A DNA stretch of 64,000 bases from NCBI RefSeq assembly GCF_003129605.1, contig NZ_QBDX01000004.1:186001-250000 (forward strand). Direction: 5' to 3'. The stretch is from Hyphobacterium indicum. Lineage in GTDB: Bacteria; Pseudomonadota; Alphaproteobacteria; Caulobacterales; Maricaulaceae. The position numbers and the translations under genes were made by a program. Every line of letters begins with the position of its first letter. The first letter of the stretch is position 1. Of this stretch, positions 1 through 8,538 are shown one piece after another. Under the pieces are notes generated by a model that had not been told where the DNA came from, searched no databases, and saw nothing but the letters and a program-made list of their open reading frames with translations.

Positions 1-177
1 GTTTTCATAATAGGCCACGCAGACCGCCGTCGTGATGGTGAAGCCCGGCGGCACAGGCAGGCCCAGCCGCGCCATCTCGGCGAGATTGGCCCCCTTGCCG
101 CCCAGCAATTCGCGCTGGCTGGCATCGCCCTCGCTGGAACCGCCACCGAATGCATAGACCCACTTCGTCGCGCTCAT
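1..177 (-). CDS. ppdK: pyruvate, phosphate dikinase, N-terminal 59 residues (partial)
   Basis: The reverse strand reads from an ATG at 177 and is open to the window edge, so only the N-terminus is present. The translation begins [13 protein letters not shown] and contains [25 protein letters not shown] in pieces typical of the ATP-grasp start of pyruvate phosphate dikinase, which interconverts pyruvate and PEP. The GGKGANL and PPGFT stretches are the family hallmark. PEP synthase is the main alternative, but the very short lead before GGKGANL and the FGGG start favour PpdK. Its neighbour glyS lies upstream in the same direction, separated by about 130 bases that hold a palindromic repeat, so cotranscription is possible but unproven. 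Confidence 0.85.
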   Translation of the reverse strand, partial: MSATKWVYAFGGGSSEGDASQRELLGGKGANLAEMARLGLPVPPGFTITTAVCVAYYEN

Positions 178-307
178 ATCAGTCCCTTTGTCTTCCCCCC
201 TTCGAGGCATTCGTTCCGAATGCATCTCGCAGGAGAGGTAGAGCCAAACTCCTTTTCACCTCATCCTGAGGTGCCCGCGCAAGCGGGCCTCGAAGGACGA
301 GGGGAAA
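178..307. repeat. glyS-ppdK intergenic with REP-like palindrome (about 268-304)
   Basis: This gap carries an imperfect palindrome: CCTCATCCTGAGGTG near 268 pairs with CTCGAAGGACGAGG ending near 304, around a central GCGCAAGCG-type loop. This is the general form of the small palindromic repeats scattered between genes in many alphaproteobacterial genomes (established knowledge). A decayed relative is visible at about 14516-14558. No convincing gene or terminator with a T-run was found in the gap. Confidence 0.6.
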
Positions 308-2686
308 CTATCCCTCGATGCGGCCGAAATCGGCCACGGTGTGCGCCGCTTTCCGGATCATCGCCAGAAGGCGAAGCCTGTTGCGGCGCAGCATGCCGTC
401 TTTATCGTTCACAGTGACTTTGTCAAAGAAGGCATCAACGGGTGCGCGCATTTGCGACAGGGCCGCCATCGCGCCCTCGAAATCCTCGGCTTCGACCGCC
501 TTCGCCGCCGCCGGGCGCACACGCTCCAGCGCCGCGATCAGCGCCTTTTCCTCGGCCTCGGCAGGCGCATAATCGCTGTCGAGCTCGCCTTCGAACGCGC
601 CCTCGCCGTCGGTCTTCTCCTCGGCACGCAATATATTCGCCGCGCGCTTGTATCCGGCCAGCAGCGCCTTGCCGTCTTCGGTATCGAGGAAACCCTGAAG
701 GGCGCGGGCGCGATTCGTCACCCGCACCAGATCATCATCGCCCAAGGCAAAAACGGCATCGATCACATCGTGCGAAATGCCGTCATCCTTGAGATGGACT
801 TTGAGGCGGTCCGCGAAGAAGGCGAGAAGATTACCATCGTCCTGTAACGGTCGAAGAGCAAATTTTAGTCCAAGGTACTTGGTCTTAGCTGAAATTTGAC
901 TAGTAATTGACTCGACATCGAACCGGCTTTCGCGGAACCAATTCTCTGACCAGATTTTTCCAAAAGCTTCAAAGGCCTCGCGTCTCAGGGAGGCTTCTTC
1001 CTTCACGCCGAATGGAATTGCGGTTCTCATCGCAAAATATCGGAGATCAACGCGCGAAGATGTGGCCAGCAGTATCCGGATCACGCCCAGCGCGGCACGC
1101 CTCAGCGCAAACGGGTCTTTCGACCCGGTTGGCTTTTCATCGATCATCCAAAAGCCGACCAGCGTGTCCAGCTTGTCGGCGAGCGCAACGGCGGCACTGA
1201 CCGGCGCGATCGGCACGTCATCGGACGGGCCCTGCGGCCTGTAATGATCACGGATCGCATCGGCGATCTGTTGGGCTTCGGATTCAGAGAGACCGGCGAG
1301 CCCCCCCTCCACCACTTCGTGGTCCCCCTCCCCCGCAGGCGGGGGAGGAAAGGCGCCTTCCTGGTTTCCTCCCCCGTTTACGGGGGAGGTGTCCCGGACT
1401 TGATCCGGGACGGAGGGGGGACGGCGCCATTGCTCCATGACGTAATACCGGCCCATCACGCCCTGAAGTTCGGGAAATTCATAGACCATTTCCGAAACCA
1501 GGTCCGCCTTGGACAGGCGCGCGGCTTTCTCTGCGAGATCAGGATCAGCGCCAACGGCAGGCGCCAGTTCGCGCGCCAGCGCGGCGACGCGCTCCACCTT
1601 GTCGGCCACCGTGCCCAGCTTCTTGTGGAAGGTCACCTTGGAGAGCTCACCCGCCATATCCGACAGCGGCGTCTTGCGGTCATTGTCCCAGAAATGCCGG
1701 GCATCGGAGAGGCGCGCCGACAAGACCCGCGCATTGCCCGCGGCAATGGCCATGCCGCCATCGGGCGCGTCCTGATTGGCGACGACCACGAAATTCGGGG
1801 CCAGCTCACCCGTCTTGGGGTCACGCACAGCAAAATATTTCTGGTGCGTCTTCATCGACAGCTGGATGACTTCCGGCGGCAGGTCGAGGAAATCCGGGTC
1901 CATCCGGCCTAGAAGCGGAATCGGCCATTCGACCAAGCCCGCGACTTCCATCAGCAATCCATCATCCTCGATCAGTTCCAGCCCGGCGGCGGCACAGACC
2001 GTCTTCGCGCCTTCAAGGATCAATTCCTCGCGGCGGTCGCGATCAATGAGGACATGCCCCTCGCCTTCCAGCTGCGCCCTGTAATCGGCAAAATCCTTGA
2101 CCGTGAACGGTCCCGGCCCGTGCATGCGATGGCCTTCGGTGACATTGCCGGCGGTCAGGCCGAAGACCTCGACCGGTACCACCTCGCCGCCAAACAGGCA
2201 GACGATGCGTTGCAGCGGCCGCACCCAGCGCTGGGTCTTATCGCCTTCGCCAAACTTCATCGATTTCGGCCAGGGGAAATTCCTCACAATGTCCGGCACG
2301 ACCGAGGCGATCACATCCGCCGTCTTCACGCCCGGCTTCTCGATCACCGCGACGTAGAATTCGCCCTTCTTGTCCTGCCGCGTCTCACACTGGTCGAGGC
2401 TGGCAATCCCGGCCCCGCGCATGAAGCCTTCCAGCGCCTTTTCCGGCGCATCGGTGCGCGGGCCCTTGCGCTCCTCGCGGGTCGGTTCCGTTTCCTCGGG
2501 AAGATCGTCAACAACAAGCGTCAACCGACGCGGCCCAGCGAATGCTTGAACTGACCACCAGTCGGTGAAGTCTAATCCACGCGCTTTCATTTGTTGTTCG
2601 AACAGATTGACGAGTTCATGCTCCGCCCGCGGTTGCATGCGCGCGGGAATTTCCTCGGAAAAGAATTCAAGCAGAAGCTGGGGCAC
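308..2686 (-). CDS. glyS: glycyl-tRNA synthetase beta subunit, with in-frame repeat insertion
   Basis: GlyS is the beta chain of the bacterial alpha2beta2 glycyl-tRNA synthetase; the alpha chain glyQ is nearby in the same direction. The GTG start at 2686 gives MPQLLLEFFSEEIPARM, the canonical family N-terminus, and the C-terminal anticodon-binding part (FFDKVTVNDKD) is intact. At 792 residues it is about 100 longer than the usual near-690. Two stretches explain the excess. Residues about 422-463 are a proline/glycine-rich peptide encoded by a GC-rich palindromic repeat (1300-1422), placed between the conserved GVMGRYY and IRDHYRP blocks. Residues about 550-613 (roughly 846-1040) are encoded by DNA of clearly lower G+C. 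The frame stays open through both, so the gene is probably functional. Confidence 0.95.
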   Translation of the reverse strand: MPQLLLEFFSEEIPARMQPRAEHELVNLFEQQMKARGLDFTDWWSVQAFAGPRRLTLVVDDLPEETEPTREERKGPRTDAPEKALEGFMRGAGIASLDQCETRQDKKGEFYVAVIEKPGVKTADVIASVVPDIVRNFPWPKSMKFGEGDKTQRWVRPLQRIVCLFGGEVVPVEVFGLTAGNVTEGHRMHGPGPFTVKDFADYRAQLEGEGHVLIDRDRREELILEGAKTVCAAAGLELIEDDGLLMEVAGLVEWPIPLLGRMDPDFLDLPPEVIQLSMKTHQKYFAVRDPKTGELAPNFVVVANQDAPDGGMAIAAGNARVLSARLSDARHFWDNDRKTPLSDMAGELSKVTFHKKLGTVADKVERVAALARELAPAVGADPDLAEKAARLSKADLVSEMVYEFPELQGVMGRYYVMEQWRRPPSVPDQVRDTSPVNGGGNQEGAFPPPPAGEGDHEVVEGGLAGLSESEAQQIADAIRDHYRPQGPSDDVPIAPVSAAVALADKLDTLVGFWMIDEKPTGSKDPFALRRAALGVIRILLATSSRVDLRYFAMRTAIPFGVKEEASLRREAFEAFGKIWSENWFRESRFDVESITSQISAKTKYLGLKFALRPLQDDGNLLAFFADRLKVHLKDDGISHDVIDAVFALGDDDLVRVTNRARALQGFLDTEDGKALLAGYKRAANILRAEEKTDGEGAFEGELDSDYAPAEAEEKALIAALERVRPAAAKAVEAEDFEGAMAALSQMRAPVDAFFDKVTVNDKDGMLRRNRLRLLAMIRKAAHTVADFGRIEG
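1300..1422. repeat. GC-rich palindromic repeat inside the glyS reading frame
   Basis: The segment contains nested hairpins: CCCTCCCCCGCAGGCGGGGG near 1326, a CCTCCCCCG/CGGGGGAGG hairpin at 1368-1389, and GTCCCGGACTTGATCCGGGAC at about 1391-1411. The 1368-1389 hairpin matches the intergenic copy at 4445-4466 with one mismatch in 22 bases. About 120 bases are read as roughly 41 codons without a stop, so the glyS frame is preserved. Related copies lie at 3321-3440 and 4444-4550, both outside genes. Confidence 0.8.
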
Positions 2687-2698
2687 GTCAGTGATGTC

Positions 2699-3292
2699 CT
2701 AACCGGCAAAGACTTTTTGAAAGGCCGGGCGCGATTGCACGGCCTTGAGGTAGTTTTCAAATCCCGGGCGCATCTCGAACATGCCGAACTGGATGGCCCA
2801 GCCCAGCGCGCCGCCGATCAGCACGTCCGCCGCGGTAAACCAGTCACCGAACAGATACGGATCCGCTTTGGCCAGCCGCTGATCGAGCACATCCATGACC
2901 AGCTCGACATTGCCCCAACCGGCCTGCTGGCGCTGGGTCTCGAATTTCAGCCCCGCCTGCATCATCGCCGGATCGATGCACGCGCTCTGATAGGCAATCC
3001 AGCGCAGATATTCACCGCGCCGCGGATCATCAATCGCCGGTGCCAGATCGTTCGGCGTTTTGTATTTATCCGCCAGATAGATCGCGATGGCCGTCGTCTC
3101 GGTGACGATGGTCTCGCCATCCCTGATTGCCGGGATCTTGCCCATCGGGTTGATCGCCAGGAATTCCGGCGTCCGCATCGAGCCGTCCTCATAGGCGACG
3201 GGTCTGATCGTGTAGTCGCAGCCAATCTCTTCGAGCAGCCAGTGCGTCATCGCCGCCCGCGATTGCGGATTGTGATAGAATTCAAGCGCCAT
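2699..3292 (-). CDS. glutathione S-transferase family protein
   Basis: A 197-residue protein with the thioredoxin-fold N-terminal domain (MALEFYHNPQSRA, then NPMGKIPAIRDG with the cis-Pro loop, then ETTAIAIYLADKY) and an all-helical C-terminal domain from about residue 85, containing the FTAADVLIGG N-capping region of GST. It presumably conjugates or reduces substrates with glutathione in the cytoplasm; the substrate cannot be read from sequence. A longer open frame exists upstream, but it runs into the repeat at 3321-3440, so I chose the ATG at 3292 that starts the fold. It lies between glyQ and glyS in the same direction, splitting the two synthetase genes. Confidence 0.88.
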   Translation of the reverse strand: MALEFYHNPQSRAAMTHWLLEEIGCDYTIRPVAYEDGSMRTPEFLAINPMGKIPAIRDGETIVTETTAIAIYLADKYKTPNDLAPAIDDPRRGEYLRWIAYQSACIDPAMMQAGLKFETQRQQAGWGNVELVMDVLDQRLAKADPYLFGDWFTAADVLIGGALGWAIQFGMFEMRPGFENYLKAVQSRPAFQKVFAG

Positions 3293-3320
3293 GATGGGCC
3301 TCCATTGCGGCCCGGCACTT

Positions 3321-3440
3321 TCCCTCCCCCTTGAGGGGGGAGGTGGTCGAGCAAAGCGAGACCGGTAGGGGTGAATGGACAAACACACCCCACCCGGCCG
3401 GATCGGACGATCCGTCCACCCTCCCCATCAAGGGGAGGGG
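3321..3440. repeat. palindromic repeat between glyQ and the GST gene
   Basis: A composite inverted repeat: a CCTCCCCCTT/GAGGGGGGAGG hairpin at 3323-3343 and a CCCTCCCCATCAAGGGGAGGGG hairpin at 3419-3440 flank a less structured middle. It belongs to the same C/G-run family as the copies at 1300-1422 and 4444-4550. There is no T-run, so it is not a canonical terminator. Confidence 0.65.
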
Positions 3441-3463
3441 AAAAACCATTCCGGAGTTCCGCC

Positions 3464-4345
3464 TCATGCCGCCTCTCCTTCTTCGGAATGGACCCACGCT
3501 TCCGCGCAGCCCTTGGCGAGCTCGCGCACCCGCGCAATCCAGCTGGCGCGTTCGGCCACCGAAATCGCGCCGCGCGCATCGACCAGATTGAACAGGTGCG
3601 AGGCTTTCAGGCAGTAATCATAAGCTGGCAGCGGCAGGGGTTTCTCCAGCGCCAGCAGCGCCTTGCACTGCTTTTCGGCATCGCCAAACCAGGAGATCAG
3701 CATCTCGACATCGGCATGCTCGAAATTGAAGGCGGAATATTGCCGCTCGGCTTCCTGGAAGACATCGCCATAGGTCAGGCCCGCGCCATTGAAGTCGAGA
3801 TCGTAAACATTTTCAACGCCCTGCACATACATGGCGAGGCGTTCGAGCCCGTAGGTCAGCTCGCCGGAGACGAGATCGACATCCAGCCCGCCGACCTGCT
3901 GGAAATAGGTGAATTGCGAGACTTCCATCCCGTCACACCAGACTTCCCAGCCCAGCCCCCAGGCCCCGACGGTGGGGTTCTCCCAGTCATCCTCGACAAA
4001 GCGGACATCGTGCAGATTGCGGTCAATGCCGATGGCATCCAGCGAGCCGAGATAGAGCTCCTGCAGATTGAACGGGCATGGCTTCAGCAGCACCTGGAAC
4101 TGGTAGTAATGCTGCAAACGGTTGGGGTTTTCGCCATAGCGCCCATCCGCCGGACGGCGCGAGGGCTGCACATAGGCGGCGCGCCACGGCTTCGGCCCCA
4201 GCGAACGCAAGGTCGTTGCCGGATGCAGGGTTCCGGCCCCGACCTCGACATCATAGGGCTGCAAAATCGCACACCCCTGCCCGCCCCAATAGGCCTGCAG
4301 GCGGAGGATCAGTTCCTGGAAGGACGGTGCAGCTTTTTTGGTCAT
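3464..4345 (-). CDS. glyQ: glycyl-tRNA synthetase alpha subunit
   Basis: The 293-residue protein has the usual length and the signature of bacterial Gly[21 protein letters not shown], then [19 protein letters not shown] in pieces, FRSLGPKPW-like and [19 protein letters not shown]. This is the class II catalytic chain that, with GlyS, charges tRNA-Gly. The ATG at 4345 is the only reasonable start. It is encoded upstream of a GST gene and glyS, with palindromic repeats on both sides. The ending ...HSEEGEAA is near the family norm, with no truncation. Confidence 0.97.
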   Translation of the reverse strand: MTKKAAPSFQELILRLQAYWGGQGCAILQPYDVEVGAGTLHPATTLRSLGPKPWRAAYVQPSRRPADGRYGENPNRLQHYYQFQVLLKPCPFNLQELYLGSLDAIGIDRNLHDVRFVEDDWENPTVGAWGLGWEVWCDGMEVSQFTYFQQVGGLDVDLVSGELTYGLERLAMYVQGVENVYDLDFNGAGLTYGDVFQEAERQYSAFNFEHADVEMLISWFGDAEKQCKALLALEKPLPLPAYDYCLKASHLFNLVDARGAISVAERASWIARVRELAKGCAEAWVHSEEGEAA

Positions 4346-4443
4346 GGAAATATCGGCCCCGGCAGCCGGGAATCCGGCTCTGGATAAGTCGCGCGGACAC
4401 TAGGAAAGCAGGGCCCGTCAATCAAGCAAGGATGGCGGTGATG

Positions 4444-4550
4444 TCCTCCCCCGTTCACGGGGGAGGGGGACCGCGTAGCGGTGGAGGGGGCTGGCACCGG
4501 CATTGCCCCCCTCGTCGCTTCGCGACACTCCCCCCGCAAGCAGGGGGAGA
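4444..4550. repeat. palindromic repeat upstream of glyQ
   Basis: Between the TrmN6-like gene and glyQ (4346-4557, about 210 bases without a gene) lies a composite inverted repeat. It opens with the CCTCCCCCGTTCACGGGGG hairpin at 4445-4466 and closes with CTCCCCCCGCAAGCAGGGGG. The opening hairpin is nearly identical to the one embedded in glyS. I see no gene here; the glyQ promoter probably lies between 4346 and 4440. Confidence 0.7.
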
Positions 4551-4557
4551 AAGAGGC

Positions 4558-5286
4558 CTATCGCAGCTCGATCCGGTCGCTCCCGCGCAGGACGGACTCC
4601 GCCTCTGCGGTATATTTCCGGCCGGAACCATCATGCAGGACCAGCGGCGGCAGGAGCTTCATCGGCCCGTTCACCCCCTTGCGGGCGGACACCAGAATGC
4701 GCTTGGCCGGCTGGTCGGCATAGGGTGCCACCGGCTTGACCACGACATCGCCGAACCATTTTTTCATCAGCAACAGAATGTCATCCAGCCGGTCGGCGCG
4801 ATGGATCAGCGTGACCCGGCCTTTCGGTACCAGCACCTTGTTGGCGAGGCGGATCCAGGTCTCCAGCGGCACGCCATGGCCCATATAGGCGGCCTGCTTC
4901 TGGAATTTCGGCGGCACCATCTTTTTCGGATCATCATAATAGGGCGGATTGAAGAATACCTGGTGCACCAGGCCCAGATGCCCGGGATTGAGGACATCCG
5001 CCTGGAAGGCCACCATCCGGTCCTGCCAGCCATTGGCCGCGATATTCTCGTCGGCAAAGCCCAGCATCACAGCGTCCGTATCAAAGCCCTGGAACCGGCT
5101 CACAGTGTTGTGCCAGGCCGCCACCAGCATCGCCGCACCCGATCCGCAGCCAAATTCCAGCCCGACATGTTCCGGCTTGATGTCGATGGACGCCCCCAGC
5201 AGCACCGCATCCAGCCCCGAGCGGAACCCCGCCTCGGACTGCCGGGCAATGACCTTGCCGTCCAGCAGCGTGACCGGCTCAGTCAT
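4558..5286 (-). CDS. class I SAM methyltransferase, TrmN6-like
   Basis: 242 residues with a Rossmann methyltransferase core: the SAM-binding EFGCGSGAAML motif near residue 45 and the N6-adenine/N5-glutamine type catalytic NPPYYDD motif near residue 108. The short leader VTLLDGKVIARQSEAGFRSGLDAVLL resembles the TrmN6/YfiC group that methylates A37 of tRNA-Val. The exact substrate is inference. The ATG at 5286 overlaps the stop region of the DUF2007 gene by 8 bases, so the two are probably translationally coupled. Confidence 0.8.
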   Translation of the reverse strand: MTEPVTLLDGKVIARQSEAGFRSGLDAVLLGASIDIKPEHVGLEFGCGSGAAMLVAAWHNTVSRFQGFDTDAVMLGFADENIAANGWQDRMVAFQADVLNPGHLGLVHQVFFNPPYYDDPKKMVPPKFQKQAAYMGHGVPLETWIRLANKVLVPKGRVTLIHRADRLDDILLLMKKWFGDVVVKPVAPYADQPAKRILVSARKGVNGPMKLLPPLVLHDGSGRKYTAEAESVLRGSDRIELR

Positions 5287-5500
5287 CGGGCAAATCGTCG
5301 AACGCAGCCTTCAGCGCCGAACGGGCCTGGTGCGCCTCCTCGTCAATCACCATGATCCGGCGTTTGATGAAGGGCAGCGCGCCAGCATAGGCGCCGGCGG
5401 TTTCGCTATCCAGAACAATGGGTTCCAGCCCCGCCTGCCGCAGCACATTCTCGGCGAAATTGAGCTCTACCGGATTATTGGTTCGAAACACCTCGATCAC
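5279..5500 (-). CDS. DUF2007 domain protein
   Basis: A 73-residue protein made up almost entirely of one DUF2007 domain (MIEVFRTNNPVELNFAENVL, then LPFIKRRIMVIDEEAHQA). The family has been suggested to be a small signal-transducing or ligand-binding module, but no function is established. It is translationally coupled to the methyltransferase gene downstream, an arrangement I recall as common in alphaproteobacteria. It diverges from the prenyl synthase gene across about 120 bases. Confidence 0.8.
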   Translation of the reverse strand: MIEVFRTNNPVELNFAENVLRQAGLEPIVLDSETAGAYAGALPFIKRRIMVIDEEAHQARSALKAAFDDLPDD

Positions 5501-5623
5501 GAAACGCTCACTCCCATTTGTCCGGCTGCGACGATCAGCGCAGCGTTGCTTGCTTGCGGCAGTGTCTCCGCGTTTCTATTGTCTCTCAAGTCTAATGGGC
5601 CGTGGCTGTCGAAGGAAACCGGT

Positions 5624-6664
5624 TTGGATATCAGCGCAATTGCAAACCAGGCGCTCGAGCGCGCGGGCGAAGCAGCCGCGTCAGGACCCAATGCCGCCGA
5701 GACGCTGGCGCATCTGGCCGACGGCGAGATGAAGGCCGTCAACGCGCTGATCCTCGAGCGCATGGGCAGCCCGGTGCCGCTCATTCCCAAGCTGGCGAAA
5801 TATCTGGTGGAAGCCGGCGGCAAGCGCGTGCGCCCGCTGGTCACCATCGCGGCCGCCAACATGATCGGCTATACAGGCGATGCCCATCTCAAACTCGCCG
5901 CTGCCGTCGAATTCATCCACACCGCCACCCTGCTGCACGATGATGTCGTCGACGAGAGCGATCTGCGCCGGGGCCGGAAAGCCGCCAACCTGGTCTGGGG
6001 CAATGCGCCCAGCGTGCTGGTCGGTGACTTCCTCTTTGCCCGCGCCTTCATGCTGATGGTCGATGCCGGCTCCATGGACGCCCTGCACTCGCTGTCACGG
6101 GCTTCCAGCATCATCGCCGAAGGCGAGGTCCGCCAGCTGGCGGTGAAAGGTGATATCGACGCCACGGTGGGCTCCTACATGGAAATCATCGAAGCCAAGA
6201 CCGCCGCCCTTTTCGCCTCGGCGGCGGAAGTCTCGGCCATTGTTGCCGGCCGCCCGGCAGAGGAAATTGCCGCGCTCGACACCTATGGCCGCGAACTCGG
6301 CCTCGCTTTCCAGCTGGTCGACGACGCGCTGGATTATGGCGGCCTCGCCCAGTCGCTGGGCAAGAATACCGGCGATGATTTCCGCGAGGGGAAAGTCACC
6401 CTGCCCGTCGTGCTTGCCCTCAAGAAAAGCGGTCAGGCCGACAAGCAGTTCTGGGCGCGGGTGATGGCCGAAGGCGAACAGACCGAAGCCGATTTTGAAA
6501 CCGCCCTCGAACTCCTGCACCGTCATGATGCGCTGAAGGCCACGCTCGCCATGGCCGAGGACAAAGCGCGCACGGCCCAGCAGGCCCTTTCGGTTTTTCC
6601 GGACAACAAGTGGAAGACCGCCCTGTCCGATCTGGCTGAATTCGTGGTCCAGCGCGCCAGCTGA
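5624..6664 (+). CDS. ispB: polyprenyl (probably octa/decaprenyl) diphosphate synthase
   Basis: A trans-isoprenyl diphosphate synthase that makes the side chain of ubiquinone. The first aspartate-rich motif is in LLHDDVVDESD, the second in QLVDDALDY, and GGKRVRP with K/R substrate contacts lies upstream. The 346-residue reading from the TTG at 5624 matches the family length; AAGGAA lies about 8 bases upstream. The open frame extends 675 bases further back, but that part overlaps the DUF2007 and methyltransferase genes and has no homologous-looking content. The stop codon abuts the convergent glycosyltransferase gene with no gap. Chain length (C40 or C50) cannot be read reliably. Confidence 0.92.
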   Translation: MDISAIANQALERAGEAAASGPNAAETLAHLADGEMKAVNALILERMGSPVPLIPKLAKYLVEAGGKRVRPLVTIAAANMIGYTGDAHLKLAAAVEFIHTATLLHDDVVDESDLRRGRKAANLVWGNAPSVLVGDFLFARAFMLMVDAGSMDALHSLSRASSIIAEGEVRQLAVKGDIDATVGSYMEIIEAKTAALFASAAEVSAIVAGRPAEEIAALDTYGRELGLAFQLVDDALDYGGLAQSLGKNTGDDFREGKVTLPVVLALKKSGQADKQFWARVMAEGEQTEADFETALELLHRHDALKATLAMAEDKARTAQQALSVFPDNKWKTALSDLAEFVVQRAS

Positions 6665-7660
6665 TCAGGCCTTGAGGTCCAGTCCGGACCGGATGGCCAG
6701 ACGCCGTATCCCGGCATGCAGAAGCGTTGCCACCACAACGGCTCCGGCAAACATTGCGAACGGCACCACGCCGCCGAGCGCCGCCCCCAGCATGGCCATC
6801 ACGGCACACAGCGAAGAGGCGATGAAATAGGCCAGCGCCACGCGCCAATGCGGCCATCCCATGCGCGACAGCAATTGATAGGCATGGGTGCGGTGCGGGC
6901 TCAGAAATCCGATCCCGTTGCGGATTTTTCCGACCAGGGTCAGCAGCACATCCGCCAGCACCGGCAGGATCAGCAGCGGGTAGAGCCAGACCTCTCCCGG
7001 TGTCTCGATCCGCTGCAGGGCGATGGCGGCAAATACGCCACCGATCGCCAATGAACCAACATCGCCGAGAAACAGAAAGGCGCGCGGTACATTGAAGATG
7101 GCAAAACCCGCCAGTCCGGCCGCCAGCGCATAACCGGCATATCCGCCAGCGCCCTCCCCTGTCAGGCCGAGTGCCAGCCCCACCGGCACGAAAATCGCCA
7201 CGATCAGCCCGTCTGATCCGTCCATGAAATTGACCGCATTGGCGGCCACGAAAACCCAGAGCACCGAGCCTCCAAACCCCAGCCAGACCGGCAAAGGCAG
7301 GGCCAGGGCATCACCGGCACCGATGGCCGCGACGGGCCCGGCCAGCCAGACCAGCAGGCTGCCAAGGACAATGACCACGCCGAATTTCAGCCACGTGCCC
7401 AGCGCCAGCAGGTCGTCGGCAAGACCGAGCAAGCCAAAACCCAGCGCAGCCATCGCGGCCGGACGGATATCCAGCCCGGCCTGCAGGGCGGGAACGAGGC
7501 CCAGGCCGAGCGCCGCCAGGACGCCCAGCCCGCCCCCGCGCGGCGTCGGCCGTGAATGGCTGGAGCGGTGATTGGGATGATCGAGCACGCCGGCGCGCTT
7601 CGCCAGCCAGCAGACGCTTGTGGCCAGCGCAAAACACAGAAAGATCCAGATCGCACTCAT
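6665..7660 (-). CDS. polyprenyl-phosphate glycosyl-1-phosphate transferase (WecA/WbpL-like)
   Basis: A 331-residue polytopic membrane protein with about ten hydrophobic segments and the motifs of the MraY/WecA superfamily: LLGLADD (metal site), NAVNFMDGSDG, FLGDVGSL, and the cytoplasmic loop SPHRTHAYQLLSRMG. It would load a sugar-1-phosphate onto undecaprenyl phosphate to start a cell-surface polysaccharide. The HRTHAYQ loop resembles WbpL/WbcO more than MraY. Its ATG overlaps the ispE stop by four bases, so it is translated from the ispE message. No other polysaccharide gene is in the window, so the pathway is unknown. Confidence 0.85.
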   Translation of the reverse strand: MSAIWIFLCFALATSVCWLAKRAGVLDHPNHRSSHSRPTPRGGGLGVLAALGLGLVPALQAGLDIRPAAMAALGFGLLGLADDLLALGTWLKFGVVIVLGSLLVWLAGPVAAIGAGDALALPLPVWLGFGGSVLWVFVAANAVNFMDGSDGLIVAIFVPVGLALGLTGEGAGGYAGYALAAGLAGFAIFNVPRAFLFLGDVGSLAIGGVFAAIALQRIETPGEVWLYPLLILPVLADVLLTLVGKIRNGIGFLSPHRTHAYQLLSRMGWPHWRVALAYFIASSLCAVMAMLGAALGGVVPFAMFAGAVVVATLLHAGIRRLAIRSGLDLKA

Positions 7661-8538
7661 GCCGGATTTATCGCCGGAACACCCGGAAATTCAACCGGCT
7701 GAACAAGCCAGCCGGGATGCCTGGCCCGCAATTTTTCCGCCGCCGAATCACGGACGCCGCTGTCAGCATAGACCGCAAAACAGGTCGCGCCCGACCCCGA
7801 CATGCGCACCAGCTCCGCTGATCCGTCTTCCGCCAGCTCTGCCAGAACGCCGGAAATGTTCGGGGCCACGGCACACGCCGGGGCTGTCAAATCGTTTGTT
7901 GCAGCATTCAGGTCTGCCAGCACAGAAAGGCGGTCCAACCCGCCGGTCAGCCGGAATCCCTGACCGGTCCCGGCCGGCAGATCATCAAAGGCCTGGAACA
8001 CTTTCCCCGTGGCCACCGCCACACCGGGATTGACCAGCAAGGCCGTAAAGGCCGGCCACTCATCGATCAGCCGGATCCGTTCGCCGCGCCCGGTCATCCG
8101 CAAGGGTCGGGACCACAGGCAGGCGGGAATGTCGGAACCGATCTCCGCCCCGATCCCGGCCAGCATCTCCAATGGCCAGTCGAGTTCCCACAACCGATTG
8201 AGCGCCCGCAAGGCCGCTGCCGCATCCGCCGAGCCGCCGCCCAGACCGGCCCCGGCGGGGATAGACTTTGCCAGCCCGAGCCGAGCAGCCGCCTCGACGC
8301 CTGCGGCTTCCGCCAGCATCCGCGCCGCGCGCATGACCAGATTGGTTTCGTCCGCGGGAATGGCACCGCCCTGCGGTCCGGAAATCGACAGCGACAGCCC
8401 GTCCCCGGTTTCCGCCGTCAGCGCATCGCCCCAATCCGCAAAAACAACAATGGAATCCACGGGGTGATAGCCATCCTCGCGCACCTTTCCGGTGCGCAGG
8501 GTCAGATTGACTTTTGCCGGCGCGAATTCACGGATCAA
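7657..8538 (-). CDS. ispE: 4-diphosphocytidyl-2-C-methyl-D-erythritol kinase
   Basis: GHMP-family kinase of the MEP isoprenoid pathway, phosphorylating CDP-ME. The N-terminus FAPAKVNLTLRTGKVREDGYH carries the substrate-binding Lys and His, and the ATP-binding glycine-rich motif PAGAGLGGGSADAA is intact near residue 95. At 293 residues it has normal length. The start is a TTG at 8538 that overlaps the TPR lipoprotein stop (TTGA), implying coupled translation. With ispH, the prenyl synthase and ubiA this window holds four isoprenoid/quinone steps. Confidence 0.95.
   Translation of the reverse strand: MIREFAPAKVNLTLRTGKVREDGYHPVDSIVVFADWGDALTAETGDGLSLSISGPQGGAIPADETNLVMRAARMLAEAAGVEAAARLGLAKSIPAGAGLGGGSADAAAALRALNRLWELDWPLEMLAGIGAEIGSDIPACLWSRPLRMTGRGERIRLIDEWPAFTALLVNPGVAVATGKVFQAFDDLPAGTGQGFRLTGGLDRLSVLADLNAATNDLTAPACAVAPNISGVLAELAEDGSAELVRMSGSGATCFAVYADSGVRDSAAEKLRARHPGWLVQPVEFPGVPAINPA

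Noticed and set aside
4949-5623. N-terminal extension of the prenyl synthase open frame by 225 residues
   Set aside because: It overlaps the DUF2007 and methyltransferase genes on the other strand, has no domain-like content, and a TTG with AAGGAA at 5624 gives a normal-length protein.
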